DNA of 64,000 bases from Streptomyces sp. NBC_00659 (GCF_036226925.1 NZ_CP109031.1:5518001-5582000); one strand, 5' to 3'. Counted from the first letter of the stretch, positions 24,573-32,353 are shown. Numbers and translations are program-made. Notes: generated by a model not told the origin, from the sequence alone.

Positions 24573-25015
24573 CGGGACCGAAGGCCCTGCTCGCCGCGCT
24601 CCCGGACCGCGTGTCCGGGTACCGGCGCGACCGGGGGCTGTCCACCATCGAGGTGGTCATCCTCGCGCCGGTGATGATCCTCTTCATTCTTGTCCTGGTG
24701 GCCTTCGGGCAGCTGGTCGACGGGCGCGGCGCGCTGGACGGCGCTGCCCGGGACGCCGCGCGGGCCGGTTCGATCCAGAAGGACCACGCGACGGCCATGG
24801 CCGAGGCGAGGAAGGCGGCCGAGGCCGACCTCGGAGACGTCTGCTCGGGTCCGGTGAACGTGACGCAGACCAGCACGGGCTTCGAGCCGGACACGCTCTT
24901 CACCGTCGAGGTGAGCTGCGAGGTACGGGGTCTCGCGATGATCGGCCTCGACGTGCCCACCACCCTGGAGGCCTCCTTCAGTTCCCCGCTGGACCCGTTC
25001 CGGAGGACGGCATGA
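24569..25015 (+). CDS. TadE/TadF-like minor pilin
   Basis: This 148-residue protein starts at a GTG in a GTGA overlap. It has the pseudopilin-type N-terminal motif DRGLSTIEVVILAPVMILFI (about 21-40) with a processing Glu, and an extracytoplasmic domain with two cysteines (GDVCSGP and EVSCEVRG) likely to form a disulfide. It is the second of three consecutive minor pilins. TadF and TadE are hard to tell apart here, so no symbol is given. The stop overlaps the next ATG by four bases (ATGA). Confidence 0.82.
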   Translation: MTGPKALLAALPDRVSGYRRDRGLSTIEVVILAPVMILFILVLVAFGQLVDGRGALDGAARDAARAGSIQKDHATAMAEARKAAEADLGDVCSGPVNVTQTSTGFEPDTLFTVEVSCEVRGLAMIGLDVPTTLEASFSSPLDPFRRTA

Positions 25016-25479
25016 AGCCGAACTCCGCCGTACGCGGCTGGGCCGCCGGGCGCCGGGAACGGCTCGACGACCGCGGCTCGGGCGCCGGCGCGGTCATCAT
25101 CTTCGCGCTCGTCTTCCTGTCGCTCTCGGCCTTCGTCATCGACGGGGGCATGTCCATCTCCAAGCGGGAGAGGGCCGCGGACATCGCGGAGCAGGCGGCC
25201 CGTTTCGCCGCCCAGGACATCGACCTCGAGTCCCTCTACGAGAACGAGAACGGCCCGGCGCCCATCAACTTCGAGAACTGCGGCGCCCGGGTGAAGGCGT
25301 TCGCCCGGGAGATGGGCATGTCCGGCGCCGACATCGCGGCCACCCACTGCGTGACCGCCGACGCCGATCAGGTGGAGGTCGAGGTCCAGCTCACCTACTC
25401 GCCGGTCTTCACCGGCATGTTCTACGGCGGTGACGTGACCGTCCACGGGCGGGCGGTGGCGGAGAACGAGGTGGGCTGA
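25012..25479 (+). CDS. TadG-like (TadE/G N-terminal) pilus assembly protein
   Basis: The 155-residue protein has the Tad secretin-less type N-terminus DDRGSGAGAVIIFALVFLSL (about 19-38), followed by SAFVIDGGMSISKRERAADI, which matches the DUF2134/TadG start (a short helix, then DGG and an RxxAxxAAxxAA repeat). There is no VWA domain, so it is much shorter than full TadG proteins. Two cysteines (ENCGAR and THCVTA) may pair. It is the last gene of the operon, and a hairpin follows the stop. It is probably an anchor or minor subunit of the pilus. Confidence 0.8.
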   Translation: MKPNSAVRGWAAGRRERLDDRGSGAGAVIIFALVFLSLSAFVIDGGMSISKRERAADIAEQAARFAAQDIDLESLYENENGPAPINFENCGARVKAFAREMGMSGADIAATHCVTADADQVEVEVQLTYSPVFTGMFYGGDVTVHGRAVAENEVG

Positions 25480-25482
25480 GAC

Positions 25483-25497
25483 GGACGGGAGCCGTCC
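25483..25497. terminator. Short hairpin between convergent genes
   Basis: GGACGG (25483-25488) pairs with CCGTCC (25492-25497) across a three-base loop, directly after the Tad operon stop and before the convergent gene ending at 25534. There is no T-run, which is usual in such high-GC genomes; it may serve both strands. Confidence 0.45.
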
Positions 25498-25533
25498 TGG
25501 TAGCGCGGCCGACCGGTACACCGCTCAGCCCGC

Positions 25534-25929
25534 TCAGTCCACGGCGATCCCGAGATCCCGCGTGAGGATCTCCAGCAGCCGTGTCTCGGGCACGGCCGGA
25601 ACCCGGTACCGGGCCTTCCTGACGTGCGTGAGGAAATCCCGGGGCAGGGTGACGTGGTACGTGCCGAGGTAGTACGGCAGATCCTGACGCCACAGCCAGG
25701 TCCCGTCCGTGAAGAGCGAACCGACGCCGGACAGGACGGGGGCCTCCGGGTCCAGGACGTCGGGTCCGGCGCTCATCTCGGCCCAGATCCCGGCACCCCG
25801 GCCGAGATAGCCGATGATCTCCGCCTCGTCCGGCTCGCCGGCGGGATTGACGGACTCCCGCAGAAGCCCGCCCGGGGGGAACCCCCACCCGGGCCCGAGC
25901 TCGGAAAAGAACCCCACGGGCCGAATCAC
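25534..25929 (-). CDS. Hypothetical protein at the end of the T7SS effector island
   Basis: The 131-residue soluble protein begins MIRPVGFFSELGPGWG and ends RLLEILTRDLGIAVD. There is no signal peptide, membrane helix or motif that I recognise. It contains an acidic PDEAEIIGYLGRG segment and a basic FLTHVRKARYRVP segment. It is the last gene of the reverse-strand series that begins with a T7SS effector, and small acidic proteins in this position are often immunity proteins. That is inference from position only. The stop faces the Tad operon stop. Confidence 0.6.
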   Translation of the reverse strand: MIRPVGFFSELGPGWGFPPGGLLRESVNPAGEPDEAEIIGYLGRGAGIWAEMSAGPDVLDPEAPVLSGVGSLFTDGTWLWRQDLPYYLGTYHVTLPRDFLTHVRKARYRVPAVPETRLLEILTRDLGIAVD

Positions 25930-25971
25930 CCCGGCACCTCCGTCACGGTTCGGTCCTCCGCGTGGTCGGCA

Positions 25972-26331
25972 TCACGCGTTGAAGGTCCGGTCGTCGACGA
26001 GCTCGCCGCTCTCCGACCACTTCTTGATCGATCTCACCATGCCGCGCGCGCCATACTCCTTCTCGAGGGCAAGCCGCCCGTTCGCGTGCCACTCCCGCCA
26101 CCGACCGCACGGAATGCCTCGCCGGCACCGGCCCTCCGCCCTGTCGGCCCCGTCCGGAAACCACTCGCGTACGGGGCCGTCTTCCAGACCATCGGCATAG
26201 GCCGTCACGGCGACCACCTGTCCCGTCCGGGAATCCTTCTCGACGGTCTCACCGGTGAACAACTCGCCCTGATAGATGAGCGACTGGTCGATTCCCCGGT
26301 CCAGCTCGGGGTCGGCGACGTCGATGCGCAT
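25972..26331 (-). CDS. YwqK-type MORN-like repeat protein
   Basis: The 119-residue protein contains three MORN-like units: GELFTGETVEKDSRTGQVV, YADGLEDGPVREWFPDG and GIPCGRWREWHANGRLALEK. Proteins of this type are annotated as the antitoxin component YwqK, and related MORN proteins act as immunity partners of secreted toxins. It starts at an ATG 93 bases after the preceding WXG100 gene. Given the T7SS effector gene upstream in the same series, an immunity role is reasonable but not shown by the sequence. It has no signal peptide and is presumably cytosolic. Confidence 0.68.
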   Translation of the reverse strand: MRIDVADPELDRGIDQSLIYQGELFTGETVEKDSRTGQVVAVTAYADGLEDGPVREWFPDGADRAEGRCRRGIPCGRWREWHANGRLALEKEYGARGMVRSIKKWSESGELVDDRTFNA

Positions 26332-26424
26332 GAGTGCGTGACTCCAGGGATGAGAAGTTCGCCGTTCCGGGCGGCTGCCTCGGCGAGGGGGCGAGGTGCG
26401 ACATGCCCGTCCGCTGCCGCCGGA

Positions 26425-26754
26425 CTACTTCGCCCCGTCCTTCTTCTCCGTCTTCACGCCCTCGGAGACGTCCTTGGCCAGTTGGTCGTCGAGCTTCTTG
26501 AACTCGCGGACCACGGCGTCGGACATCTCCGCGAGGGCGTCGAGGGCCTGGCCGATGTCCTCGCGGCCGTCCTCCCAGCCGGACTCGAAGTCGTCCAGGG
26601 CGTCGTAGACGGTGTGATCGCCCAGGTCGTCCCGGTACGACTCGAAGAGCTTCTTGGTGTGGTTCAGCCGGGTCTTGATGTCCCGCAGCCGCCCGCCGTA
26701 GTCCTCCAGCTCGCTCAGCGGGAGCGCGAGGTCGCTCTTGCCGCCACCACTCAT
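26425..26754 (-). CDS. WXG100-family protein of the effector island
   Basis: This 109-residue helical protein has two long helices with the turn FESGWEDGREDI (about 55-66), where W-E-D-G stands near the canonical W-x-G position. The C-terminal half reads FKKLDDQLAKDVSEGVKTEKK, similar to the tail of the protein at 6827 (LDDQLAKGVKG). It is likely the small export partner of the large effector encoded upstream at 29088-30674. The ATG start lies 34 bases after the preceding gene's stop. The tail is rich in Lys and Glu with no folded domain. Confidence 0.78.
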   Translation of the reverse strand: MSGGGKSDLALPLSELEDYGGRLRDIKTRLNHTKKLFESYRDDLGDHTVYDALDDFESGWEDGREDIGQALDALAEMSDAVVREFKKLDDQLAKDVSEGVKTEKKDGAK

Positions 26755-26788
26755 GCCGGTTCCCCCTCCTGGAGTCCTGAAGTCCCGG

Positions 26789-27433
26789 TCAGACGAACCG
26801 GAACGTGCCGGTCACCGCGTCGAAGATGTCGTGGAACGCCTCGGCCAGGTCGAGCACCGGGCTGGCTCCGGAGACGAGAACGACCTGGTCGGTGGTTCCC
26901 GGGACCGGAATGTACGTCTGGGTCAGCACCATACGAAGGGTACGGGTGTCGCCCTGGGCGACGGGTATGTCCTCGACGCCGAACGTCCGGGCGGCGACAC
27001 CGACTTGGGCGATGTCGACGGTCGTCACGCTGCGCCAGGCGTCGCCCTCGCGGCGGGCGGTGACCGTCCCCAGGCTCTCGGCGATGGCACGCGGGTCGGT
27101 CGACAGCGCCACGCCCTGCTTGTTCCTGGCGCCCAGCACCGACACGGTGAGGGTCGCGGTCAGCGGGACGCCGTCGAAGTTCTCGGCCATGCAGCCCATG
27201 TACACGGCCCCCGAGTCGTACGCGTCCTTGGCCATCTTGCGCAGCACGGCCGCCAGGTCGCCCCGGTACTCGGCGAGTTCGGGAACCTCGCGGATCCGCT
27301 CGTCGACCAGCGCGCGGACGGTCGCGTCCCGGCCCTCCGGACGGATGTCGAACTCCCACCAGGAGTCCGGGACGGACAGCGAGAAGCCCGAGGACAGGCC
27401 GGGGCTCTCCGGGGAGGTGGAGCTTGCGGTCAA
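26789..27433 (-). CDS. T7SS-linked P-x-S-W-W-E-F-D family protein, island copy
   Basis: The 214-residue protein probably starts at a TTG (27433), since no ATG or GTG precedes the conserved core and GGAAGG lies upstream. It matches the protein at 16545 over its whole length: FSLSVPDSWWEFDIRPEGRD, LRKMAKDAYDSGAVYMGCMA, LSTDPRAIAESLG, YIPVPGTTDQVVLVSGASPV and FHDIFDAVTGTFRFV. It is soluble and probably cytosolic. Its direct neighbour is the WXG100 gene, which strengthens a link to T7SS export. Whether it binds the WXG100 protein, the effector or the ATPase cannot be told. Confidence 0.78.
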   Translation of the reverse strand: MTASSTSPESPGLSSGFSLSVPDSWWEFDIRPEGRDATVRALVDERIREVPELAEYRGDLAAVLRKMAKDAYDSGAVYMGCMAENFDGVPLTATLTVSVLGARNKQGVALSTDPRAIAESLGTVTARREGDAWRSVTTVDIAQVGVAARTFGVEDIPVAQGDTRTLRMVLTQTYIPVPGTTDQVVLVSGASPVLDLAEAFHDIFDAVTGTFRFV

Positions 27434-27449
27434 GGTCGGACGCCTTCCT

Positions 27450-27911
27450 TCAGGTGGCCCGGTGCGATCCGTCCGGGGCGGGCAGCCAGTCCAGCAGATC
27501 CTCGGACCGGGCGGGGGGATCGGCGTCCGTGGTGAGGGACACAGGCAGGTCGAGCCGGGCAGCGCGCGCCAGCGTGTAAGGGGAGAGGAAGGTCCGGGAA
27601 CCGCTCCGCACGTGGCCGCTCAGGTCCAACCGCACGGAGTGTCCACGGCGGCGGATGTCCTGGATCTCTTCCAGAGCGGGAGAGATGAGCGCGACCAGTT
27701 CGTCGACGAGCCCGTCGAATCCCTGCTCCGGCGCACCGGTCACCTGGAGTGCCCAGCATCCCTCGCCGGGCCGGAACGGCGCATCGCGCGTCGCCTTCCT
27801 GAAGAACGTGGGCGTGATGCCCAACGCGGCCGTGATGTCCTGCGGTTCCAGGTTCCGCCCGGTGATGAGCAGGGCGGCTCGGGGAGTGCCCCATGAAGAG
27901 AAGAGTTTCAT
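27450..27911 (-). CDS. DUF4279-like protein, second of a pair
   Basis: The 153-residue protein starts at an ATG with GAGG in the eight-base gap after the preceding gene. The order of elements fits DUF4279: an opening strand (AALLITGRNLEPQDITAALG), then a PTFFRKATRD segment, then CWALQVTGAP, then a helix with VDELVALISPALEEIQDIRR, then VRLDLSGHV. The upstream gene encodes a homologue with the same order, so the two arose by duplication. DUF4279 proteins are frequent near polymorphic toxin genes and some are thought to be immunity proteins; assignment here is by context. It is soluble with no signal peptide. Confidence 0.68.
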   Translation of the reverse strand: MKLFSSWGTPRAALLITGRNLEPQDITAALGITPTFFRKATRDAPFRPGEGCWALQVTGAPEQGFDGLVDELVALISPALEEIQDIRRRGHSVRLDLSGHVRSGSRTFLSPYTLARAARLDLPVSLTTDADPPARSEDLLDWLPAPDGSHRAT

Positions 27912-27919
27912 GTGGATCC

Positions 27920-28342
27920 TCACCGATCGCTGACGCTGGTGGTGATCGTGACGGGAACGCGGAGGGCGGCCGCCCTCCGGACGACATCGGGAGCCAGTAC
28001 CAGCGTGGCTCCGTGCCCGACGAATCCGAAGAGGTCGAGGTGGATGTCGTAGCCCTGGGAGGTTAGCTGGGCCAGTGAGGAGGAGCGGGGCTCGACCAGG
28101 GCCATGAGGGTGCGGAGCTGATCGCTCAGCCCTCCCGGCAGTCTGTCGTGCACCTGGAGTGCCCACAGTCCGCCCTGGGGCGGTGACACCCGATCGCGGT
28201 GGTCGCTTCCCGGCCTCCGGACCGACGTCGGAGGGAGCGAGATGGTCCGGGTCACGAGATCGGCGTCCAGGTCCTGCTTGCGGACGACCAGCGTCACCGC
28301 GGTCTCGGCCCAAAGGCCTTCCTTGTACGTGTACTCGATCAC
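27920..28342 (-). CDS. DUF4279-like protein, first of a pair
   Basis: The 140-residue protein begins at an ATG overlapping the preceding stop (ATGA). It shows the same elements as its neighbour: AVTLVVRKQDLDADLVTRTI, PPTSVRRPGSD, LWALQVHDRLPGG, LRTLMALVEPRSSSLAQLTS and IHLDLFGFVGHGATL. The tight coupling to the zinc-ribbon protein and position two genes downstream of a T7SS effector suggest that it belongs to an immunity set. The assignment to DUF4279 is by eye and would need a profile search. No membrane segment is present. Confidence 0.66.
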   Translation of the reverse strand: MIEYTYKEGLWAETAVTLVVRKQDLDADLVTRTISLPPTSVRRPGSDHRDRVSPPQGGLWALQVHDRLPGGLSDQLRTLMALVEPRSSSLAQLTSQGYDIHLDLFGFVGHGATLVLAPDVVRRAAALRVPVTITTSVSDR

Positions 28343-29037
28343 GCGTCCTCTTCGTCGAAGGTGACGGGGGTGTACGTCTTCGCGTGGGCGGCGAGGAAGG
28401 TTCGGGCTTCCTCGGGTAGCGGCAGGGGCGCCACGGCTACGTAGTCGATGAGCCTCTTCGGCGCGTAGTAATCGCGGAAACGGTATTGCACGCGGGCCAG
28501 TTCATCCGCGTCGGCGTACCGGTGCGCCACCCCGAGGGACTCCAGGAGTTCGGAAAGTCCATACCTGCCGACCTTGTCTCCAAGGTCGACGGGAAGCCGG
28601 TATCGGGTCACCTCGGAAGCCGAGACCGGAATCTCGCCCGAGCCGATGGCCCGGAGCTGGGGAAGGCCGAAGCCGAACCACGGACCGGTCTTCTTCACGA
28701 GCATCCAGCGATCGGACAGTCGGCTCTGGAAAATGTCGCACGCGTCTCCCGAGAAGACAGGGCGCATGCTCAGGCCCATCCTTGTCAACGGCGGGTGCGA
28801 CGATTCCAGGCCGGGGATCTCTTCGTGCCCGGACTGAACGAGGTGGACGAACTCCGCGTGGAACTCGCCACGTCTGTCTGATTCCTCAAGGCATGAGAAG
28901 TGGAGATTGCCGTCGAGGAAGGACGGGGAATCGGACCAGGGATCCCGGACCAGGCGGTATCCGGTGATCTCTCCACACTGGCCGTCGATCGGGGGAGCCG
29001 CTTCGCCGCAGATCTGGCAACGGTTGATGTCGGGCAT
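28339..29037 (-). CDS. Zinc-ribbon protein next to a T7SS effector, candidate immunity protein
   Basis: The 232-residue protein opens with CQICGEAAPPIDGQCGEITG and has HFSCLEES further on, giving Cys/His pairs that could bind zinc (about residues 7-52). The remainder is mixed alpha/beta, with no family recognised; a segment KKTGPWFGFGLPQLRAIGSG lies near the middle. It follows the effector gene by 50 bases on the same strand and is coupled to the next gene by ATGA. First genes after a polymorphic toxin are usually the cognate immunity genes, so this is the prime candidate here. There is no direct evidence for that function in the sequence. Confidence 0.65.
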   Translation of the reverse strand: MPDINRCQICGEAAPPIDGQCGEITGYRLVRDPWSDSPSFLDGNLHFSCLEESDRRGEFHAEFVHLVQSGHEEIPGLESSHPPLTRMGLSMRPVFSGDACDIFQSRLSDRWMLVKKTGPWFGFGLPQLRAIGSGEIPVSASEVTRYRLPVDLGDKVGRYGLSELLESLGVAHRYADADELARVQYRFRDYYAPKRLIDYVAVAPLPLPEEARTFLAAHAKTYTPVTFDEEDA

Positions 29038-29087
29038 GGTTCTCCTGCTGGTCAGGTCTCGGGAGCCTGCTTCACCGAGTGCTTGGA

Positions 29088-30674
29088 CTATATGCCGGGC
29101 ACAGGAACAAGCCCGCCCCGGTCACTGATGGGTCCGCCAGGGGGATAGGTTCCTTGAGGCAGCTCCAACACCCCGTTGTTGTCGAAGAATCTCAGATTTC
29201 CGTCCCGGCTGATCACGACTTCCATGTGGGGACTCATCTTGTTGTCCAGGTCGCGAGTCATGCTGTTCCTGGTGTTGCGTGCGGCTTCCAACTCGTCCGG
29301 AGGCCCGGGTATTCGGTCCTCGGGGTGCGTGTGGGCGATGAACTTGTAGCCGTCGTCGGCTAGTTCATCGGGAACCCTGGTCGTATATTCCGTCCCTTGG
29401 AACAGTCGCAGTTCACCGGCCGGATTCTGGACCACGGCATGCTCGACACCGTGGAACTTCTGAAGTTCGGCCATGTGCGAGACATTCACTTCGTTCGGAC
29501 GGATGCGCACAGGGCCGCGTGTCAGTGCTTTGGCGAGCTGGCGTGCCTTCGGGGACAGTTCGCGGTAGGGGATCGTGCCCCCGAAGAGGCGCGTGGACCC
29601 CTTGAACGGCCGGTAGATACCCCGGAGGGCCTCTCCCGATCTGAGGTTCCGGGCTGTCTTCAGCAGCCCCCCGCCGATCCCCTTCATGAAGGCGCCGCCC
29701 AGCGCGCGCAAGCCGCCCAGTTTCCAGAGCTTGCCCATCTTGGCGAGGCTCGTGAAGCCCTTGGTGGCGGGGATGCAGTCGAGGACCGCGAAGATCAGAT
29801 CGCCCCAGCCCGCTTGGCCGTTGAGCATTTTTCTCACGGTGTCCGCGAGCACGATCAGGGCCGCCGCGAAGACCAGCCAGCCCAGCGGGCCGCCCACGAT
29901 CATCACGATGACGCCGACGATCGTCACGACCCACTTGCACACCGTGACGATCTCGTCCCAGTGGTCGGAGACCCAGTCGACGGGCTCCTCCCACCAGTGC
30001 CGGTTGTGGATACCCGCGTCGGACGCCTCGTGGAGCTTCTTCACCGTGCGGCGGGCGGCGTCCTCGCGCAGCCCCTTCGCATGGGCGGCGAGCTTCTTCG
30101 CCGCGTCCAGCAGCCCCTGGGCGTCGTCGACGTCCTTCTGCGCGGCGGTCTGCCGCTCCTTGGCGTGCTGGGCGTCACGCGTCGCGCGCCGGACGTCCGC
30201 CTCGTCCGGCGGGGGCACGTTCTTGCCGCGGTGCTTGTCCGGGTCGTAGGAGTCGGCCTTCGCGGTGGCCGTGTGCACCCAGTCGTCGGCACCCGAGAGC
30301 GCGGTCCTGGCCGTGGACAGGTCCTGGCGGGCCTTGCGGCCGTCGCTCAGCGCCTTGTCCGCCTTCTGCTGGGCGTCGTCCAGGTCCGGCCAGTACGAGG
30401 CGAGCGCGTCGCCCGCGATGTCGTAGGACTTCTTGAGCTTCTTGAGCTGGCCGGGGACGTCCTCGAACTCCGACGCGAAGGCGTCCGCCGTCTTGCCCGC
30501 CCACTTCAGGACCGCGTCGTCGTTCGCCAGCCCCTTGACGTCCCGCAGGATGTCCGCGACGTCGTCGGCGAAGTCGTGCAGCGAGCCCGCGAGTCTGCGC
30601 ACCCGCTGCGGGTCGCCCGGCGTCGGGTCGTGGTCCAGGTCGAGTATGTGCCAGTCCGCCGGCCTGTTCGACAC
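29088..30674 (-). CDS. T7SS-secreted polymorphic effector with JAB-like C-terminal domain
   Basis: The protein has 528 residues from a GTG at 30674 with GGGGGA upstream. The N-terminal T7SS-signal region (PADWHILDLDHDPTPGDPQR, then a helical WXG-like repeat with VLKWAGKTADAF) resembles that of the protein at 7545. A coiled coil reaches about residue 230, followed by a hydrophobic block (about 255-300: WVVTIVGVIVMIVGGPLGWL). The C-terminal domain (about 400-510) has YKFIAHTHPEDRIPGPPDEL, close to the HxHP...PSxxD site of JAB-type metalloproteases but with the Ser replaced and one residue fewer. It may therefore be a degenerate enzyme or another fold. The putative immunity genes follow. Confidence 0.78.
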   Translation of the reverse strand: MSNRPADWHILDLDHDPTPGDPQRVRRLAGSLHDFADDVADILRDVKGLANDDAVLKWAGKTADAFASEFEDVPGQLKKLKKSYDIAGDALASYWPDLDDAQQKADKALSDGRKARQDLSTARTALSGADDWVHTATAKADSYDPDKHRGKNVPPPDEADVRRATRDAQHAKERQTAAQKDVDDAQGLLDAAKKLAAHAKGLREDAARRTVKKLHEASDAGIHNRHWWEEPVDWVSDHWDEIVTVCKWVVTIVGVIVMIVGGPLGWLVFAAALIVLADTVRKMLNGQAGWGDLIFAVLDCIPATKGFTSLAKMGKLWKLGGLRALGGAFMKGIGGGLLKTARNLRSGEALRGIYRPFKGSTRLFGGTIPYRELSPKARQLAKALTRGPVRIRPNEVNVSHMAELQKFHGVEHAVVQNPAGELRLFQGTEYTTRVPDELADDGYKFIAHTHPEDRIPGPPDELEAARNTRNSMTRDLDNKMSPHMEVVISRDGNLRFFDNNGVLELPQGTYPPGGPISDRGGLVPVPGI

Positions 30675-30779
30675 GCGTTCCCCCGTAACACCCGCAACCT
30701 CTGCATTAGAACGTACGTGTGAACGTATCGCGCTGATCATTGCGAGTGGAACGCCGAACTGAGCTTCGTCGAAGGGCTG

Positions 30780-30983
30780 TTACGCGCGGGGCACGGCGAC
30801 CGTTCCGGTGCGTACGGCCTGGAGGAGGTGGCCGACGGGGGCGGGCGTGGTGGTGAGGACGGTGCCGGGGGTGTCGGATTCACGGAGGTGGAGCGCTACG
30901 GGGCTGGAGGCGAGCTCGACGCAGGAGTCGCCGTCACCCGGCCCCGAGTAGGACGACTTCTGCCAGTTGTCAGGGGTGCTCAT
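30780..30983 (-). CDS. DUF397 protein (whiJ-locus partner)
   Basis: This 67-residue protein has the DUF397 hallmarks: WQKSSYSGPGDGDSCVELAS at the start, VALHLRESDTPG in the middle, and a short C-terminal FTP-like part. These small proteins accompany HTH regulators of the WhiJ/Scr1 type in Streptomyces and are thought to bind or counteract them. It lies nine bases after the HTH gene on the same strand. Whole length is normal. Deletion of such partners in S. coelicolor affects development at some loci, but the phenotype for this copy is unknown. Confidence 0.88.
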   Translation of the reverse strand: MSTPDNWQKSSYSGPGDGDSCVELASSPVALHLRESDTPGTVLTTTPAPVGHLLQAVRTGTVAVPRA

Positions 30984-30992
30984 GGGTACCTC

Positions 30993-31844
30993 TCACAGCT
31001 CCTTCGCCAACCTGTGGATGAAGTCGCGGGACCGGTCGGCGTCCAGCGACACTTCCTCGACCTTATGGAAGAGCGTGCGGTAGGCGTTGAGCTGGGCTTC
31101 GGAGTCGATGAATGTGGCGCCCTGGGGAGCGTCGCGCACGACGGTGTCCAGTTTGGGCACCGGTCCTCCCGCGTAGGTCATGGCGCTCGTGGCGCCACCG
31201 AACCCCTCCAGGTCGAAGGGGATCACGCGCACGGTGATGTGCTCGGCTTCGGAGAGGCCCAGCACATGAGTGAGTTGGGCCCTTGAGGTGGCACGGTCGC
31301 CGACCATGATGCGCAGTGCCGCCTCGTGGACGACGCCGTCGTACCGCTTGGGCGTGGGGGTTTCGAGCAGCGCCTTGCGCTGCATGCGGTGCCGCACGCG
31401 CAACTCGACTTCCTCTGAAGGGAGTTCAGGTACGCGGTACGAGAAGACCGCACGGGCGTACTGCTCCGTCTGGAGAAGGCCGGGGACGTAGAGGAACTGA
31501 ACGTCCCGCAGGAATGTCGCGTGGTGCTCCAGCTCGGCGAGGTCGAGGAACGGTGTGGGCAGCAAGCCGCGGTACAGCTCCCACCACCCGCGTGTCCGGT
31601 CGGTGGCCATGGCGACCAAGGCTTCCGCGAACGCTTCGTCCGTGCAGACGTACTGTGCCGCGAGCCGGCGTAGCCGCTTTTCGCTCACGCCCGCGAGGCC
31701 GGCTTCGATCTGACTGATCTGCGCGGGGCTCACTCCGAGCAGTGTGGCCGCTTCTCGCGATGCGAGCCCGGCCGCTTCGCGGAGTCTGCGCAGCTCGGCC
31801 GCCAGGCGCATCTGACGTGCCGTTGGGTCACGCCTCAATGCCAT
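30993..31844 (-). CDS. WhiJ/Scr1-type HTH regulator with DUF5753
   Basis: The 283-residue protein has an N-terminal HTH (about 12-68: LRRLREAAGLASREAATLLG, then VSPAQISQIEAGLAGVSEKR) and a C-terminal DUF5753 domain (about 95-275). The latter includes FLYVPGLLQTEQYARAVFSY, VHEAALRIMVGD, HITVRVIPFDLEG and FIDSEAQLNAYRTLFHKVEE. This family is paired with DUF397 proteins and often with an anti-sigma-like ATPase; here the ATPase gene across the divergent promoter is broken. It is expected to bind its own promoter region, where an AT-rich palindrome is present. Confidence 0.9.
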   Translation of the reverse strand: MALRRDPTARQMRLAAELRRLREAAGLASREAATLLGVSPAQISQIEAGLAGVSEKRLRRLAAQYVCTDEAFAEALVAMATDRTRGWWELYRGLLPTPFLDLAELEHHATFLRDVQFLYVPGLLQTEQYARAVFSYRVPELPSEEVELRVRHRMQRKALLETPTPKRYDGVVHEAALRIMVGDRATSRAQLTHVLGLSEAEHITVRVIPFDLEGFGGATSAMTYAGGPVPKLDTVVRDAPQGATFIDSEAQLNAYRTLFHKVEEVSLDADRSRDFIHRLAKEL

Positions 31845-31884
31845 CGGCTTCCCCTCTCGGCGCGCCTAGGAACGTGACTCGTCC

Positions 31885-31945
31885 GGGGGTAGATTACGCG
31901 ACCGCCTTGTGAAATCTAAATAATTAGGTCTACCTTCAGTGATGC
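31885..31945. promoter_or_regulatory. AT-rich divergent promoter/operator region of the whiJ-like gene
   Basis: This stretch is conspicuously AT-rich for the genome. It contains the palindrome CTAAATAATTAG (31916-31927; CTAA/TTAG arms), close to the HTH gene start on one side and the broken ATPase gene on the other. It is a likely promoter and a candidate operator for the WhiJ-type regulator; both assignments are inferred. Confidence 0.45.
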
Positions 31946-32075
31946 GAGGGTCACTCTGCGACATGCCGGGACCCCGGAAGCGCACCACTCCGTCCTGCCG
32001 TGACGGCTGTGGCACCGCCACCGCCCGGAATCGCCGGCCCCGATCAACTCCTCATGCCGCGAACGGAGTTCACGC

Positions 32076-32308
32076 ATGCCTGAATCCGAGCCCTGGACCT
32101 ACACCCTGCACATCCCGTGCTGCGGATCGGCGCGTGGGACGCGAGTCCGGTGCCGCCGCCGTACGACGTGGAGGTGGCCTCCGGCGAGGAGGAGGCGGGC
32201 CGGGGGCTCTTCCTGGTCCGGGCGTGCGCCGACGACTGGGGCTGGCATCCGCTGCGGCAGGGCGGCGACGGCGGCAAGTACGTGTGGTGCGATCTGGCGG
32301 CGGCGTAG
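32076..32308 (+). pseudogene. Broken HATPase (RsbW-like anti-sigma) gene
   Basis: The N-terminal codons give MPESEPWTYTLHIP, the usual beginning of Streptomyces RsbW-like ATPases. The sequence then jumps, out of frame, to VLRIGAWDASPVPPPYDVEV, GRGLFLVRACADDWGWHPLR and GGDGGKYVWCDLAAA, which are the C-terminal blocks. About 60 residues including the N-box and adjacent helices are missing at the junction near 32115. It cannot encode a working kinase. Intact relatives stand next to HTH/DUF397 pairs, so this locus has lost one member of its trio. Confidence 0.72.
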
Positions 32309-32353
32309 GCGCGAGGCCGGCTTCCTGAACCCTCGCGAAACAGGTGGGCGTGG

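Noticed and set aside
31939..32328. A 129-residue frame overlapping the broken ATPase gene
   Set aside because: The translation has no similarity to anything and crosses the ATPase remnant in another frame, where known motifs are visible.
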